From Dehalococcoidia bacterium (GTDB lineage Bacteria; Chloroflexota; Dehalococcoidia; Lucifugimonadales; UBA3495): a DNA stretch of 46,443 bases. Made by a program: the position numbers and the translations under genes. Under the pieces are notes generated by a model. That model was given only the letters and a program-made list of their open reading frames with translations, was not told the DNA's origin and made no database searches. Numbering within the stretch: position 1 is the first letter of the stretch; every line of letters begins with the position of its first letter. Positions 33,686 to 42,162 of the stretch are shown here, piece after piece. The stretch spans positions 1-46,443 of the forward strand of contig JAKUNL010000024.1 in NCBI GenBank assembly GCA_022451925.1, given 5' to 3'.

Positions 33686-35962
33686 TTAGCTCTTACCGTT
33701 CTCCCAGCCGGCTTCCAGGATTTTACCAGGAGTGATAGGCAGGCTGTTCATACGATGACCGGTAACTCCAGTCACCGCATTCGCTACGGCGGCCATAGGT
33801 GGGCATATGGCGACTTCGCCCACTCCACGGACACCATATGGATGTCCAGGGTTTGCGACCTCCACAATGACTGTATCTATCATCGGCAGATCCAAGGTCG
33901 TGGGCATCCGGTAGTCCAGAAAACTAGAGTTCAACATCTTGCCAGTGTCGTCAAAGAAGTATTCTTCATTAAGAGCCCAACCGATCCCCTGTACCGCTCC
34001 GCCTTGCATCTGGCCTTCGACATAGCTGGGGTGAACTGCTTTACCTGCGTCTTGTATGGCGGTAAATCGGGTGACATCCGTCTTACCGGTCTCGGTGTCT
34101 ACGGCAACATCTGCGATATGAACCGCGTAGCCATTGCCTTCTCCCGTGGGATCGACGCTAGATCGCCCTGAGATTGAACCACCCGTGGTGGCGGTCTGGC
34201 GAGCGAGGTCTTTGAATGACAGCTTTAGCTCTTCATCAGATTTGTGACTAATCATACCAGCCACAAATTCAATATCGTCTTCCGATGCGTCCCATATCTT
34301 TGCGGCTCTGGAGATCATTTGTTGCTTTACGTCCTCAGCGGCGCTAATGGCCGCTAAACCAGTAGCAAATGAGGTCCGGCTACCGCCGGTAATGAAGGTG
34401 TATCCAATAGAATCTGTATCGACAACGGTAGGTTTAACGTCTTCATAGGCTATTCCTAGTGTTTCAGCCGTCTGCTGAGCGATTGACGCTCGAGTCCCGC
34501 CAATATCGACCGACCCCATAATCAGGCTAACGACGCCGTCGTAATTGACGGTCATCACAACGCTGGATTGGAACCCCCGGTTCGGCCAGTAGCCGGCGGC
34601 CACTCCCCGTCCCGTGCCCTTTTCAACCTTGGATTTGTAATGGTCGTGGGTGCGCGCTGCTTCCAGGCATTCCACGAAACCGATCTTTCTGGCAACTAGT
34701 CCTTCGATACGCCGGGTACCTTCTTTAGCCGCATTTAACAGACGGAATTCAATCGGGTCGATTTTTAGATTCAGGCAAATCTCATCAATAAGAGATTCCA
34801 CCGCAAAAGCTGCTTGGGGAGCCCCAGGCGCTCTGTAAGCTGCTGTCTTAGGTTTATTAACAACCACATCGTAGCCATCAATTCTGCCATTTTCGACATC
34901 GTAGCAAGCGAACGCGCAAACAATGGCTTGCATCACCGGGGAACCGGGATAAGCTCCAGCGTCCATAGCCATCTCTGTCTCAACAGCAGTCATTGTTCCA
35001 TTATTCTTGACACCAATCTTGACTCTCATCCAAGATGCCGGCGCTGGCCCTGAAGCTTCGAAAACCTCCGTGCGAGACATTAGCGCTTTGACCGGAGTGC
35101 CAGTCTTTTTAGATAAGATGGAACAAATCGCATCGAGGTAGGCTGTGATCTTTCCACCGAAACCTCCTCCGATTTCCATTGGAGTCACTTTGACTTTGGA
35201 GATCGGTAACCTGAGGATATTAGAGACGGTTGCGCGAACCTGGAAAGAGCCTTGAGTACTTGTCCACAGATTGAGTTGCCCATCGGAATTCCAAAACGCT
35301 GTTGTGTTATGGGGTTCTATATAACCTTGGTGCACAGTGGCAGTTGTGAATTCCTTCTCCATCACCAGGTCTGCATCAGCGAACCCTTTGGTGACGTCAC
35401 CAATTTCGTAACGCATGTGGGCAGCAATGTTGCTGGGTTGGTCGGCAGTCTCACCCATATCGTTGGTCCGTAGTTCATCGTGGATCAGCGTTGCACCGGG
35501 CTTCATTGCCTCTCTAACGTCAACAACAGAATCCAGGACTTCATAGTCAACGTCGATTAAGTCCATAGCCGACTGAGCTACGTGAGCATTGATGGCGGCG
35601 ACGGCGGCAACAGGATGGCCTTTGAATAGAACCTTGTCGCTAGCCATCATGTGATCAGAAGCGAATTTCAGAGCCGTATAGTCTCCGCCCAACTCCTCTT
35701 TAGAAAGGGAGGCGAGAGGCAGGTCTTTCGCGGTTATGACAGCCCGTACGCCTGGGAAGCTTTCAGCTTTGCTCGTATCGATTGATTTAATGCGAGCGTG
35801 AGGATGCGGGCTGCGAAGCACTTTGGCTTGCAACGTCCCCGTCAAGTTTGTATCGCCGCCGTACTGAGCTCGCCCGGTTACTTTGTCTACACCATCGGGA
35901 CGCACCGGTCGTTTTCCGACAACGTTAAATTCTACCTCTGAGAGAACTTGGTTTGAGGTCAT
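33686..35962 (-). CDS. Xanthine dehydrogenase-family molybdopterin-binding subunit
   Basis: The 758-residue large subunit binds the molybdenum cofactor. GGGFGGK near residue 267, AYRAPGAPQ, and RGVGEVAICPP with the catalytic Glu716 are the expected motifs. AYRAPGAPQ differs from the AYRCSFR loop of form-I CO dehydrogenase, so this is not that enzyme; it more likely hydroxylates an N-heterocycle or aldehyde. It is the last gene of a three-gene operon after the FAD and [2Fe-2S] subunits. GTGGGGGT lies just before the ATG. A hairpin that resembles a terminator lies between it and the [2Fe-2S] gene, which may set its relative amount. Confidence 0.94.
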   Translation of the reverse strand: MTSNQVLSEVEFNVVGKRPVRPDGVDKVTGRAQYGGDTNLTGTLQAKVLRSPHPHARIKSIDTSKAESFPGVRAVITAKDLPLASLSKEELGGDYTALKFASDHMMASDKVLFKGHPVAAVAAINAHVAQSAMDLIDVDYEVLDSVVDVREAMKPGATLIHDELRTNDMGETADQPSNIAAHMRYEIGDVTKGFADADLVMEKEFTTATVHQGYIEPHNTTAFWNSDGQLNLWTSTQGSFQVRATVSNILRLPISKVKVTPMEIGGGFGGKITAYLDAICSILSKKTGTPVKALMSRTEVFEASGPAPASWMRVKIGVKNNGTMTAVETEMAMDAGAYPGSPVMQAIVCAFACYDVENGRIDGYDVVVNKPKTAAYRAPGAPQAAFAVESLIDEICLNLKIDPIEFRLLNAAKEGTRRIEGLVARKIGFVECLEAARTHDHYKSKVEKGTGRGVAAGYWPNRGFQSSVVMTVNYDGVVSLIMGSVDIGGTRASIAQQTAETLGIAYEDVKPTVVDTDSIGYTFITGGSRTSFATGLAAISAAEDVKQQMISRAAKIWDASEDDIEFVAGMISHKSDEELKLSFKDLARQTATTGGSISGRSSVDPTGEGNGYAVHIADVAVDTETGKTDVTRFTAIQDAGKAVHPSYVEGQMQGGAVQGIGWALNEEYFFDDTGKMLNSSFLDYRMPTTLDLPMIDTVIVEVANPGHPYGVRGVGEVAICPPMAAVANAVTGVTGHRMNSLPITPGKILEAGWENGKS

Positions 35963-35985
35963 TTCATTACCCCCACATAAATTAA

Positions 35986-36022
35986 AACCGGAGTCCTTAA
36001 TTTAGCGTAAGAGACTCCGGTT
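35986..36022 (-). promoter_or_regulatory. Intercistronic terminator-like hairpin in the molybdenum hydroxylase operon
   Basis: AACCGGAGTC (35986-35995) is the exact reverse complement of GACTCCGGTT (36013-36022), with a 17-base loop. On the - strand the 3' arm is followed by TTAATTT. It lies 23 bases after the [2Fe-2S] gene and 23 bases before the large-subunit ATG, so it may attenuate transcription or mark an mRNA processing site. Confidence 0.7.
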
Positions 36023-36044
36023 GAATGGAATTGGTTCAATCCTT

Positions 36045-36515
36045 TTATTTAGCCTTACTTACCTGTAAGACTGCGCGTACAATTTTGTCATAACCGGTGC
36101 AGCGGCAAAGGTTACCAGCCAACCAGTGACGAATCCGACCTTCATCAGCATCAGGCTCTTTATCGAGCAGACCTTTGGAGGCCAACAGGAATCCAGGCGT
36201 GCAGATACCGCATTGCAACGCAGCGTTTTCAAGGAAGGACTGCTGTAGCGGGTGTAGTCCCTCGGGAGAGGCCATGCCCTCGATGGTAGTGATCTCTTTC
36301 CCTTCGGCCTCTACTCCGAGTACTAGGCATGAATTGACAATCCGTCCATCCATTATGAGGGTACAAGCACCGCAGTTGCCGTCATTGCAACCCTCTTTAG
36401 TTCCGGTCATTCCTAGAATGTCACGTAGACACTCCAAGAGGCTCTGGCGAGGCTCACACAGAAAGTTCACTACCTCGCCGTTCAAAGTGGTTTGTACTTG
36501 GGTTACTGTAGGCAT
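36045..36515 (-). CDS. (2Fe-2S)-binding subunit of the molybdenum hydroxylase
   Basis: The 156-residue subunit binds two [2Fe-2S] clusters. Cys43, Cys48, Cys51 and Cys63 form the plant-ferredoxin-type site (GCNDGNCGAC...C), and Cys102, Cys105, Cys137 and Cys139 the second (QCGIC...CRC). It carries electrons between the molybdenum centre and FAD. Its ATG lies two bases after the stop of the FAD subunit gene, with GGGAG seven bases before it. Confidence 0.95.
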   Translation of the reverse strand: MPTVTQVQTTLNGEVVNFLCEPRQSLLECLRDILGMTGTKEGCNDGNCGACTLIMDGRIVNSCLVLGVEAEGKEITTIEGMASPEGLHPLQQSFLENAALQCGICTPGFLLASKGLLDKEPDADEGRIRHWLAGNLCRCTGYDKIVRAVLQVSKAK

Positions 36516-36517
36516 TA

Positions 36518-37393
36518 TTAAGCTCCCCTAGCTCTTTCAATGGCATTATTCAGGGTACGGCGAGTCAACACACCGATCAGGTGGGTGCGTTGTCTAACAG
36601 TTCCGCGCATGTCGGAAATTGGTTTGGCTGCCGACTGAGCGAGTTCAGAGGCAGCCTGTATGGTATCTTCGTTAACCGGCTTACCAGCCAGGCTATCGCC
36701 CGCTTCCTTCGCAAACACAGGTGTGGGCGCCACAGACGCCAGAGCGATGCGAGCCGATACGAAGTTTTGTCCCGATGCATCTAGTTGGACACTGGAGCCA
36801 ACTCCGGCTACCGCAATATCCATCTCATTTCTGGGTATAAATCGTAGGTAGTTGGCTCCCGAATTGGCCTGAGGAGCAGGGAAGTGGATGGAGACCAGGA
36901 ACTCCCCTTCTTCCAGGGCGTTACGCCCAGGAGCTGTGCACATCTCTTCAACCGGGAGTTGCCGGGTGCCGTTTGCACCGGCGATGTTACAAATCCCGCC
37001 CAAGGCGATCACGATGGGAATCGAATCACCGCTGGGGGCTGCGTTGCAAATATTTCCACCGATCGAGGCCCGACCTTGAATCTGGATTCCACCAATCAGC
37101 GAAGCCGCATCCATCAATCCTGGATAAGCGTCAGACAAAGTCTTGTCCTCATAAATCCGGTAACAGGGCACTGCTGCGCCGAGCGTTAGGCCTTTACTCG
37201 CGTCATACGAGACTTCATTCAGTTCAGGGATATCTTTGATGTCGACTACGAAAGGGGCGGTCCCTCGTCCGGCGCGCATCTGAACCAACATGTCAGTTCC
37301 ACCGGCCATGATCCGGGCCTGGTTCCCCTTTGAAGCCAAAGTCTGGACGGCTTCATCAATACTACTAGGTGATAAAAAATCAAACGGTTCCAA
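36518..37393 (-). CDS. FAD-binding subunit of the molybdenum hydroxylase
   Basis: The 291-residue subunit has AGGTDMLVQMRAGR and GGNICNAAPSGDSIP, the FAD-binding motifs of the CoxM/XdhB family. It passes electrons from the iron-sulfur clusters to the final acceptor. The frame is open to 37435 (GTG), but a perfect AGGAGG lies seven bases before a TTG at 37393, giving the family's usual start MEPFDFLSPSSIDEA, so I choose that. It is the first gene of the operon. Confidence 0.93.
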   Translation of the reverse strand: MEPFDFLSPSSIDEAVQTLASKGNQARIMAGGTDMLVQMRAGRGTAPFVVDIKDIPELNEVSYDASKGLTLGAAVPCYRIYEDKTLSDAYPGLMDAASLIGGIQIQGRASIGGNICNAAPSGDSIPIVIALGGICNIAGANGTRQLPVEEMCTAPGRNALEEGEFLVSIHFPAPQANSGANYLRFIPRNEMDIAVAGVGSSVQLDASGQNFVSARIALASVAPTPVFAKEAGDSLAGKPVNEDTIQAASELAQSAAKPISDMRGTVRQRTHLIGVLTRRTLNNAIERARGA

Positions 37394-37934
37394 TAGGGCA
37401 CCTCCTGCGCGTGGAATTATAGCATCGCTGGACACACGGTCAAGCTATAAGATTCAACTTGTAGATTCATGTTATATACAACACCTCATTTACTACGCTT
37501 GTTATAGGCTCGGTTCATGACATTTAGGGATTAAAAAAACAAACGGAGAATGAATCAACAAATCGGTTTACGCACGCCTTAACTGTTGGACAAGCGTGAC
37601 ATTCTTAGATTAAAGGAAAGGCTAAACAGGTTACAACTGCCAATCGGGTAATTTCCTTGGACATCAACCGTAAATAAAGATAAGTTACGCTACCTAGATA
37701 GAACCTTATGCTAAAGAGCGGAAGGCCGGCCACATCCGAATAGATTAAGCTGAAGCACGGAGACATCAAATCTGTCTATTCCAGACATCATCAATCTTTG
37801 TTACTGTAAATTACATGCGTGCAACATCTCTGAGTTATGAATTCCTAATTGAGTACTTCTCGCATTAACTAAACTCACAACACGTGATGGGCTACTTTAC
37901 CGTCCCCATAATTTAGGAAAACCTGTATAAAACA
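37394..37934. other. Gene-free stretch between divergent genes
   Basis: These 541 bases must hold the promoters of the molybdenum hydroxylase operon (-) and the DUF2182 gene (+). The DNA is AT-rich. I saw no coding frame of substance, tRNA or clear hairpin. Only the AGGAGG at 37401-37406 has an assigned role. Confidence 0.5.
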
Positions 37935-38726
37935 ATGCAAACTTCCTCACATATTGAATCAATAGTCAAACGTGATCGGTGGATCGTCATCTTTGGACTA
38001 GTAGCGCTAATAGCGATTGCTTGGTCCTATACGATCTGGGTGGCCCAAAGCAATACTGGCATGGATATGTCAATGGGAATGGACTCCGGCAATGTCAGAC
38101 ACTGGACCGGGATCGATTTTACTTTGATGTTCGCAATGTGGGTCGTGATGATGGTAGCTATGATGGTTCCCAGCGCGGCGCCCATGATCTTACTGTTTGC
38201 TACTGTTAACCGTAGGCGTCAGGAACAATCAGGCCCATTTGTTTCAACCGGCGTCTTTCTATCGGGTTACCTTGTGGTGTGGGGCGTATTTTCCTTTGGC
38301 GCGACCATGGCTAATTGGGGGTTACACCAGGCCTCACTATTAACATCCATGATGGGCAGCAGCTCAAATGATTATCTTGGCGGAGCTATGCTTGTGACTG
38401 CCGGTCTCTTCCAATGGAGCAGGCTGAAATACGTCTGCTTGACGCATTGCCGAAGCCCTATCAACTTCCTGATGTCTGGGTGGAAGGACGGGACCGCAGG
38501 AGCCCTAAAGATGGGATTGCAGCACGGGAAGTACTGCCTTGGTTGCTGTTGGATTCTAATGGCCTTGCTCTTTGTTCTAGGAGTTATGAACCTTGTTTGG
38601 ATCGCCGCTCTAGCTGCTTTCGTGTTGTTAGAGAAAATCATCCCGGGTGGAGCGAAGGTCTCAAAACTTACCGGAGTTCTGCTGGTCGGTTGGGGCACTT
38701 GGGTCATTCTAGTAGCAGCATTCTGA
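37935..38726 (+). CDS. DUF2182 integral membrane protein, predicted metal-binding
   Basis: The 263-residue protein has several hydrophobic segments (about 19-36, 65-90, 100-125, 150-165, 205-225, 245-263). VVMMVAMMVPSAAPMILLF, VCLTHCRSP and HGKYCLGCCWILM are typical of DUF2182, described as a predicted metal-binding membrane family. A Met-rich loop near residues 42-50 (GMDMSMGMD) and the Cys/His clusters suggest copper or a similar soft metal. The usual DUF1326 partner is not beside it. It converges with the next gene after ten bases, with no room for a terminator of its own. The function is unproven. Confidence 0.85.
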   Translation: MQTSSHIESIVKRDRWIVIFGLVALIAIAWSYTIWVAQSNTGMDMSMGMDSGNVRHWTGIDFTLMFAMWVVMMVAMMVPSAAPMILLFATVNRRRQEQSGPFVSTGVFLSGYLVVWGVFSFGATMANWGLHQASLLTSMMGSSSNDYLGGAMLVTAGLFQWSRLKYVCLTHCRSPINFLMSGWKDGTAGALKMGLQHGKYCLGCCWILMALLFVLGVMNLVWIAALAAFVLLEKIIPGGAKVSKLTGVLLVGWGTWVILVAAF

Positions 38727-38736
38727 CGCCCAGGTT

Positions 38737-39303
38737 CTAGCCTAATGGCATTTCTTCCACCCGTTTTTTTACGGCCTCCAATATTTTCAGCAAAGAATAA
38801 TCCGAACATTCCAGCCGTTTCAGACCTAAAACGTCATCCAATGAATTCACTTCTTTAGCGTGATAGGAATGCATAATCACGTCCAACGCTGCCCGCCAAG
38901 GTATGTCACTGTTGTCCTCCTCTAACGCTTCTCCTGTTAAGACACCGGTTGGGAGGGCAGTCGTATGAAAGACTATGCCATTCGTGTCTTTACTGTTAGT
39001 GATCAGAACGAGCGATGGCATTTGAATATGGGAAAGTCCAAGACCTCGGATAAGCTCCGAGCAAGTACTGGAAAGGCCATGTTGTCCGAAGATCACCAAA
39101 TTATGGAAGCCAGCACCAATCTCTTCAAAAGCCGTTCGATAAACTCGGAATATGTTATGAGCTCTGTGGTCATTTCCGGAAGCAAGAAATAGGGCACAGA
39201 CAGGGAAATCATCATTACACAGCGACTCCAATGCATTATGCCATTTGGTCAATTTTCCAAAATCGTGGGTATCGGGGGTTTCTTTGGAATCGGTTTTGGG
39301 CAT
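38737..39303 (-). CDS. Unknown protein coupled to panE
   Basis: The 188-residue product is not recognised. It shows ESLCNDDFPVCALFLASGN early, GFHNLVIFG in the middle and IQMPSLVLITN around 95-105, a pattern that could be a thioredoxin-like fold with a cis-proline strand, but there is no CxxC. No signal peptide or membrane segment is visible. Its ATG overlaps the stop of the panE-like gene (TGATG), so the two are translationally coupled, and the pair may share a pathway. It ends ten bases from the convergent DUF2182 gene. Confidence 0.65.
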   Translation of the reverse strand: MPKTDSKETPDTHDFGKLTKWHNALESLCNDDFPVCALFLASGNDHRAHNIFRVYRTAFEEIGAGFHNLVIFGQHGLSSTCSELIRGLGLSHIQMPSLVLITNSKDTNGIVFHTTALPTGVLTGEALEEDNSDIPWRAALDVIMHSYHAKEVNSLDDVLGLKRLECSDYSLLKILEAVKKRVEEMPLG

Positions 39304-40220
39304 CAGTTCGTTCCTTGCTGTAAATCATGAAGCGTCGCATAAATTACGTTATTTACTGGAGTTGCTACGCCACACCGTAAACCTGCTCTAATTACAGCAC
39401 CGTTCAAAGCTTCGAGTTCCATCGGGCGGCCAGCCATAAGATCAGTGTGCATCGACGCTTGCAAGTCGGCCAAATGCTCATCAATGTAGCTCATTGTGTT
39501 CGAAAGCATGTCGGGAGGCAGAGCAACGCCGCTGGCGCGCCCTACAGCATCTATTTCGGTTAAACAATCCAGTACCACTTTCCGCCAATGACGTTGGGGC
39601 AACAACTCGGCCAAGGTCGCCCTAGCCAACGAAGTCACACCAGCCATCGTCGCGATGAACAGAAATTTCCCCCACAACCCTGCTGTAATATCGTGAAGCA
39701 CCTCAGTCGGAATGCCTGCAGATGCAAATGTATCTTGAATCTCCAGGCACCGATCCGACTCATGTCCATCCGGTTCACCAAGTATAATGCGGACCAAACT
39801 TCCTGTTTGTTTAATCACTCCAGGTCCTAACATACTGGCTTCAATGAATGCGGCCCCGGGAAGCACAGAAGAATGGCCCAAGATTTCAGATGCGGATAAG
39901 TAACTATCGATACCGTTCTGCAGGCATAGCACAGTCGTATCGTCACCGACAAGAGGCCGCATGAACGGCAGGGCAACCTCACTTTGGTAAGTTTTCACGC
40001 AAATCAAGGCCAAATCTACGGCTCCGACTGATGTCGGGTCATCTGTGGCTAAACATTCGACTACGAAATGAGCATCATCCCGCACCACTTTCAACCCGTT
40101 CTCTCTGATGGCTTCTAGGTGGGGCCCTCTGGCGATTAGAGAAACCTCGTTACCGCCGCGAGCGAGCATCCCCCCAAAATACCCTCCCGTACTACCAGCG
40201 CCCATAACCGCAATTCGCAT
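39303..40220 (-). CDS. 2-dehydropantoate 2-reductase family protein
   Basis: The 305-residue protein begins MRIAVMGAGSTGGYFGG, a Rossmann dinucleotide-binding motif, and has ALICVKTYQ with the catalytic Lys and LQNGID as in ketopantoate reductases. LWGKFLFIATMAGVTSLARA and a late VALPPDM-type segment complete the family pattern. The true PanE makes pantoate for coenzyme A with NADPH. Many bacteria have several homologues acting on other 2-oxoacids, and no other pan genes are close, so I leave the symbol empty. It is the first gene of a two-gene unit with the unknown protein. Confidence 0.9.
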   Translation of the reverse strand: MRIAVMGAGSTGGYFGGMLARGGNEVSLIARGPHLEAIRENGLKVVRDDAHFVVECLATDDPTSVGAVDLALICVKTYQSEVALPFMRPLVGDDTTVLCLQNGIDSYLSASEILGHSSVLPGAAFIEASMLGPGVIKQTGSLVRIILGEPDGHESDRCLEIQDTFASAGIPTEVLHDITAGLWGKFLFIATMAGVTSLARATLAELLPQRHWRKVVLDCLTEIDAVGRASGVALPPDMLSNTMSYIDEHLADLQASMHTDLMAGRPMELEALNGAVIRAGLRCGVATPVNNVIYATLHDLQQGTN

Positions 40221-40451
40221 ATAATCAAACCCTTCGTATTATTATGTTGCTTAACCCTATTTAGAGTCCAGAACACGTTACTAGACGCGTGAGCCAAGAC
40301 GCAACATTTAGTCTTTTGAGGAACAATAAGCATTGATTTCAAGCTAGGCAAAAACTTCTTGACGCCTATGAGTTTTGTCCCTATTCTTTTGATGGCTTTC
40401 TCGTAGCATTGATCCAGAGTCGCCTGCAGGCTCGAACAACAGGAGTTGTAC

Positions 40452-40883
40452 ATGTCCCAACAGCAACAAGCTTCACCGCCGATTCCGGCACCAGTACCCC
40501 AACCCGAATCTGACTTTTATTGGGAAAAATGCAAAGAAGAAGAATTGTGGCTCCGCCATTGCAAGGCCTGTGATTCTTCATACTTCTACCCCAGGGACAT
40601 TTGTCCTGGTTGTTTTTCGAGAGACACAGACTGGATCCAAAGCAGCGGTAAGGGAATCATCCATACATTTTCCATTGTCCACCGTGGCCCTACTCCTTCC
40701 TTCCGAGATAAAGCTCCCTATGTCCCAGTTATCATAGAGTTGGAAGAAGGTCCGAGGATGCCGAGTAATCTAGTGATTGATGACCCACAACCAGAAAAGA
40801 TTAAGATCGGCATGGCCGTCGAAGTAGTCTTTGAGGTCTTAGATGACAAAATCTCCCTCCCTAAATTTAAATTAAGTTCATAA
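40452..40883 (+). CDS. DUF35 (Zn-ribbon/OB-fold) acyl-CoA-associated protein
   Basis: The 143-residue protein has a rubredoxin-like zinc ribbon (HCKACDSSYFYPRDICPGC), then an OB-fold part (GKGIIHTFSIVHRGPTPSF...). Such proteins usually partner a thiolase or HMG-CoA-synthase-like protein and help CoA substrates move between them. No thiolase is seen nearby, so this one is an orphan here. The ATG at 40452 follows AGGAG by six bases; a TTG at 40446 is a worse choice. It is followed by an SDR gene 49 bases later. Confidence 0.88.
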   Translation: MSQQQQASPPIPAPVPQPESDFYWEKCKEEELWLRHCKACDSSYFYPRDICPGCFSRDTDWIQSSGKGIIHTFSIVHRGPTPSFRDKAPYVPVIIELEEGPRMPSNLVIDDPQPEKIKIGMAVEVVFEVLDDKISLPKFKLSS

Positions 40884-40932
40884 TCTCCGCCCACAAATTC
40901 CAGAATTACGAGCGCGGATCTACGGAGTAAAC

Positions 40933-41739
40933 ATGGCTGCCACACGGGAACTACGAGGTAAAGTCGCCATCGTGACTGGCGCCAGCCGGGGTATCGGAAG
41001 GGCCATGTCACAGGCTTTTGCCTCTGCAGGCGCACAAGTGGTGGTGGCATCTCGTACTGAAAATGAAGCACCGCCGGATGCACCATATGCTAAATACGGT
41101 TCAGGAACCATCAACGACACCGCCCGCCGAATCGCCGAGGCTGGTGGTGAAGCACTACCCATCCCCTGCGACGTCACTAAAACAGACGACCTTCGTAATC
41201 TGGCAGAGAGGACGATAAAACACTTCGGCCGCATAGACATCGTCGTCTCAAATGCCGGAGTAGACTGTGAATCTCCGGTCGTTAATCTCGAAGAAGAACT
41301 ATTGGATCGGTGTTTAACTGTCAACATCCGCGGACCTATTCTGCTATGCAAGTACGTCTTACCTCAAATGATCAAACAAAAGAGCGGTGGATCCATCTTT
41401 TGCATCACATCTGGTGCCGCCACGGGATACCGGGAAGGTCGTGTTGGATATTCGATGAGCAAAGCTGCATTGGACCGGGCTTATCTGAGCCTTGCCTCCG
41501 AAGTGCGGGAGCACAACATCGCAGTAAACGTGCTTAGCCCCGGAAGGGTCGACACCTGGATGAATCGCCGTGGTGATTGGCCTGGCACTGAGCACATACC
41601 TATGGAACAGCCGGAGTCCATCAATGAAGCTGCTGTTTGGCTGGCTGCTCAAAATGCCTCCACATTTACAGGACAGCGCATCGAACGATCAGAATTTGGC
41701 ACCAACTGGGGACCGGGGATACCAGTATCAATGACATAG
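40933..41739 (+). CDS. Short-chain dehydrogenase/reductase
   Basis: The 268-residue Rossmann-fold oxidoreductase has TGASRGIG at 15-22 for NAD(P) binding, SNAGV at 106-110 and the catalytic Ser160, Tyr173 and Lys177. The 50-residue stretch after the second strand is longer than usual (DAPYAKYGSGTINDTARRIAE), a feature of some SDRs annotated as hydroxysteroid-dehydrogenase-like. The substrate is unknown. It lies between the DUF35 and carboxymuconolactone-decarboxylase-like genes on one strand, probably the same catabolic unit. Confidence 0.92.
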   Translation: MAATRELRGKVAIVTGASRGIGRAMSQAFASAGAQVVVASRTENEAPPDAPYAKYGSGTINDTARRIAEAGGEALPIPCDVTKTDDLRNLAERTIKHFGRIDIVVSNAGVDCESPVVNLEEELLDRCLTVNIRGPILLCKYVLPQMIKQKSGGSIFCITSGAATGYREGRVGYSMSKAALDRAYLSLASEVREHNIAVNVLSPGRVDTWMNRRGDWPGTEHIPMEQPESINEAAVWLAAQNASTFTGQRIERSEFGTNWGPGIPVSMT

Positions 41740-41787
41740 GCCATTTAAAACGATAGAAATCAAATTAATTACAAAGCGAGGAATAAA

Positions 41788-42102
41788 ATGAGTACATCAC
41801 GTAACGTCATGCAAGAAGTTTCACCTAAGCTAGCAGAATTGACAGCAGACATGCTGTTTGGCGATGTCTGGGAACGGCCAGAGTTGTCCAAGCGGGACCG
41901 CAGCTTGATCACTGTCGCCAACCTGGTAGCTCTTTACCGAACAGACCAATTGAGGGGCCACATCGGACGGGCTTTAGACAACGGAGTCACCAAAGCAGAA
42001 ATCAGTGAAGTCATCCTTCACACAACTATGTACGCCGGCTGGCCAGTTGGCGCAAACGCAGTAAGGATTGCCAAGGAAGTGTTCGAAGAGCGAGGAATTT
42101 AA
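41788..42102 (+). CDS. Carboxymuconolactone decarboxylase-family protein
   Basis: The 104-residue protein has WERPELSKRDRSLITVANLVALY followed by LRGHIGRALDNGVTKAEISEVILHTTMYAGWP, the core of the CMD family. True CMD acts in protocatechuate breakdown; relatives with CxxC act as AhpD peroxidase partners, but this protein lacks that motif. It is a short single-domain helical protein. Role and substrate are unknown. It follows the SDR gene by 48 bases and precedes the TPP enzyme by 60, so it probably belongs to the same operon. Confidence 0.9.
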   Translation: MSTSRNVMQEVSPKLAELTADMLFGDVWERPELSKRDRSLITVANLVALYRTDQLRGHIGRALDNGVTKAEISEVILHTTMYAGWPVGANAVRIAKEVFEERGI

Positions 42103-42162
42103 CCCCCGCATGCCAAGTCAACTAACAATTAAACTGGAAATTGATGTCCGAGGGGTAAAATT

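Noticed and set aside
33686-35962. Form-I carbon monoxide dehydrogenase large subunit
   Set aside because: The active-site loop reads AYRAPGAPQ and not AYRCSFR, so it is another member of the xanthine dehydrogenase family.
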